NCBI GenBank assembly: GCA_009760885.1
Contig: CM019713.1
Coordinates: 10,096,774 to 10,160,773 of the forward strand
Source of the DNA: Achatina immaculata
Lineage: Eukaryota; Mollusca; Gastropoda; Stylommatophora; Achatinidae
Reading direction: 5' to 3'
DNA: 64,000 nt
The first letter of the stretch is position 1. Each line of letters begins with the position of its first letter. This document shows, piece after piece, positions 63,412 through 64,000 of the stretch. The notes beneath the pieces were generated by a model. It made no database searches. It saw only the letters and a program-made list of their open reading frames with translations, and was not told the DNA's origin. The position numbers and the translations under genes were made by a program.

Positions 63412-64000
63412 GATAAACTATTTATATCATACAGAATACTGACATTTTAAAATGTCTGTATCTTACAGAATATTGACATTTTAAAATATCTGTATCTTAC
63501 AGAATATTGACATTTTAAACTATATCTTATAGAATATTGACATTTTAGACTATTTATATCTTACAGAATACTGGAATTTTAAACTATCTATATCTTCAGA
63601 ATATTTATATGTTAAACTGTTTATATCTTAAAGAATATTGGCATTTTGAACTATTTATAACTTACATAATATTGATATGTTAAACTATCTTTATCTTACA
63701 GAATTTTGCCATTTAAACTATCTATATCTTGCAGAATATTGATATGTTAAACTAGTTATATCTTACAGAATGTTGGCATTTTAAACTATTTATATCATAC
63801 AGAATACTGACATTTTAAAATGTCTGTACCTTACAGTATATTGATATGTTAAACTATTTATATCTTACAGAATATTGATATGTTAAACTATTTATATCTT
63901 ACAGAATTTTGACATTTTAAACTATTTATATCTTATAGAATATTGATATGTTAACTATTTATATCTTACAGAATATTGATATGTTAAACTATTTATATCT
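63412..64000. repeat. Minisatellite, about 34-bp unit, about 17 copies, runs off the window
   Basis: TTTATATCTTACAGAATATT, GACATTTTAAACTA units, with GATATG variants in place of GACATT. The array is cut by the window end, so its true size is unknown. Confidence 0.94.

Overview
This 64 kb window looks like intergenic or intronic DNA from an animal genome. I found no host protein-coding gene, rRNA gene or functional tRNA gene that I can support. The mix of repeats (a Penelope-like element with a GIY-YIG endonuclease, several LINE 3' ends ending in short tandem repeats, tRNA-headed SINEs, Tc1/mariner remnants and very many minisatellites) suggests an invertebrate, most likely a lophotrochozoan such as a gastropod mollusc. 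That taxonomic reading is inference, not proof.

Layout. 0-4 kb: minisatellites and a tRNA-like SINE. 4.3-6.3 kb: the best-preserved element, a 5'-truncated Penelope-like retroelement (PLE) with an exact 14-bp target-site duplication and about 250-bp inverted terminal arms that carry a hammerhead-ribozyme-like motif. 6.4-17.3 kb: minisatellites, a decayed Tc1 element, two mariner remnants, LINE tails and a PLE end split by a LINE. 18-24 kb: a SINE nested in a LINE with an 11-bp duplication, a PLE-end palindrome, a MITE, and a 1.3-kb CR1/L2-like LINE. 24-33 kb: SINEs, opposed LINE tails, tandem arrays. 34-38 kb: two large minisatellites of the same family in opposite orientation, then a second fold-back PLE end. 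39-48 kb: a MITE carrying a SINE, four large arrays (30, 23, 62 and 45 bp units), LINE tails, a long GAA tract and a pure GATA tract. 50-57 kb: SINEs, LINE 3' ends and a mariner with complete terminal repeats. 57-64 kb: a third MITE copy split by a SINE and about 1 kb of other DNA, a 267-bp tandem repeat, another R1 repeat, and an array running off the window end.

Most long open frames here are stop-free minisatellites or microsatellites. The only frames with recognisable protein homology are transposon remnants: the PLE reverse transcriptase/endonuclease, the CR1/L2-like reverse transcriptase, LINE C-terminal tails, and Tc1/mariner transposases. By rough count about 25 minisatellite arrays occupy roughly 11-12 kb (about 18%).

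Names such as LINE-A to LINE-F, R1, SINE-A/B and SINE-2 are local labels for families that recur within this window, not database names.
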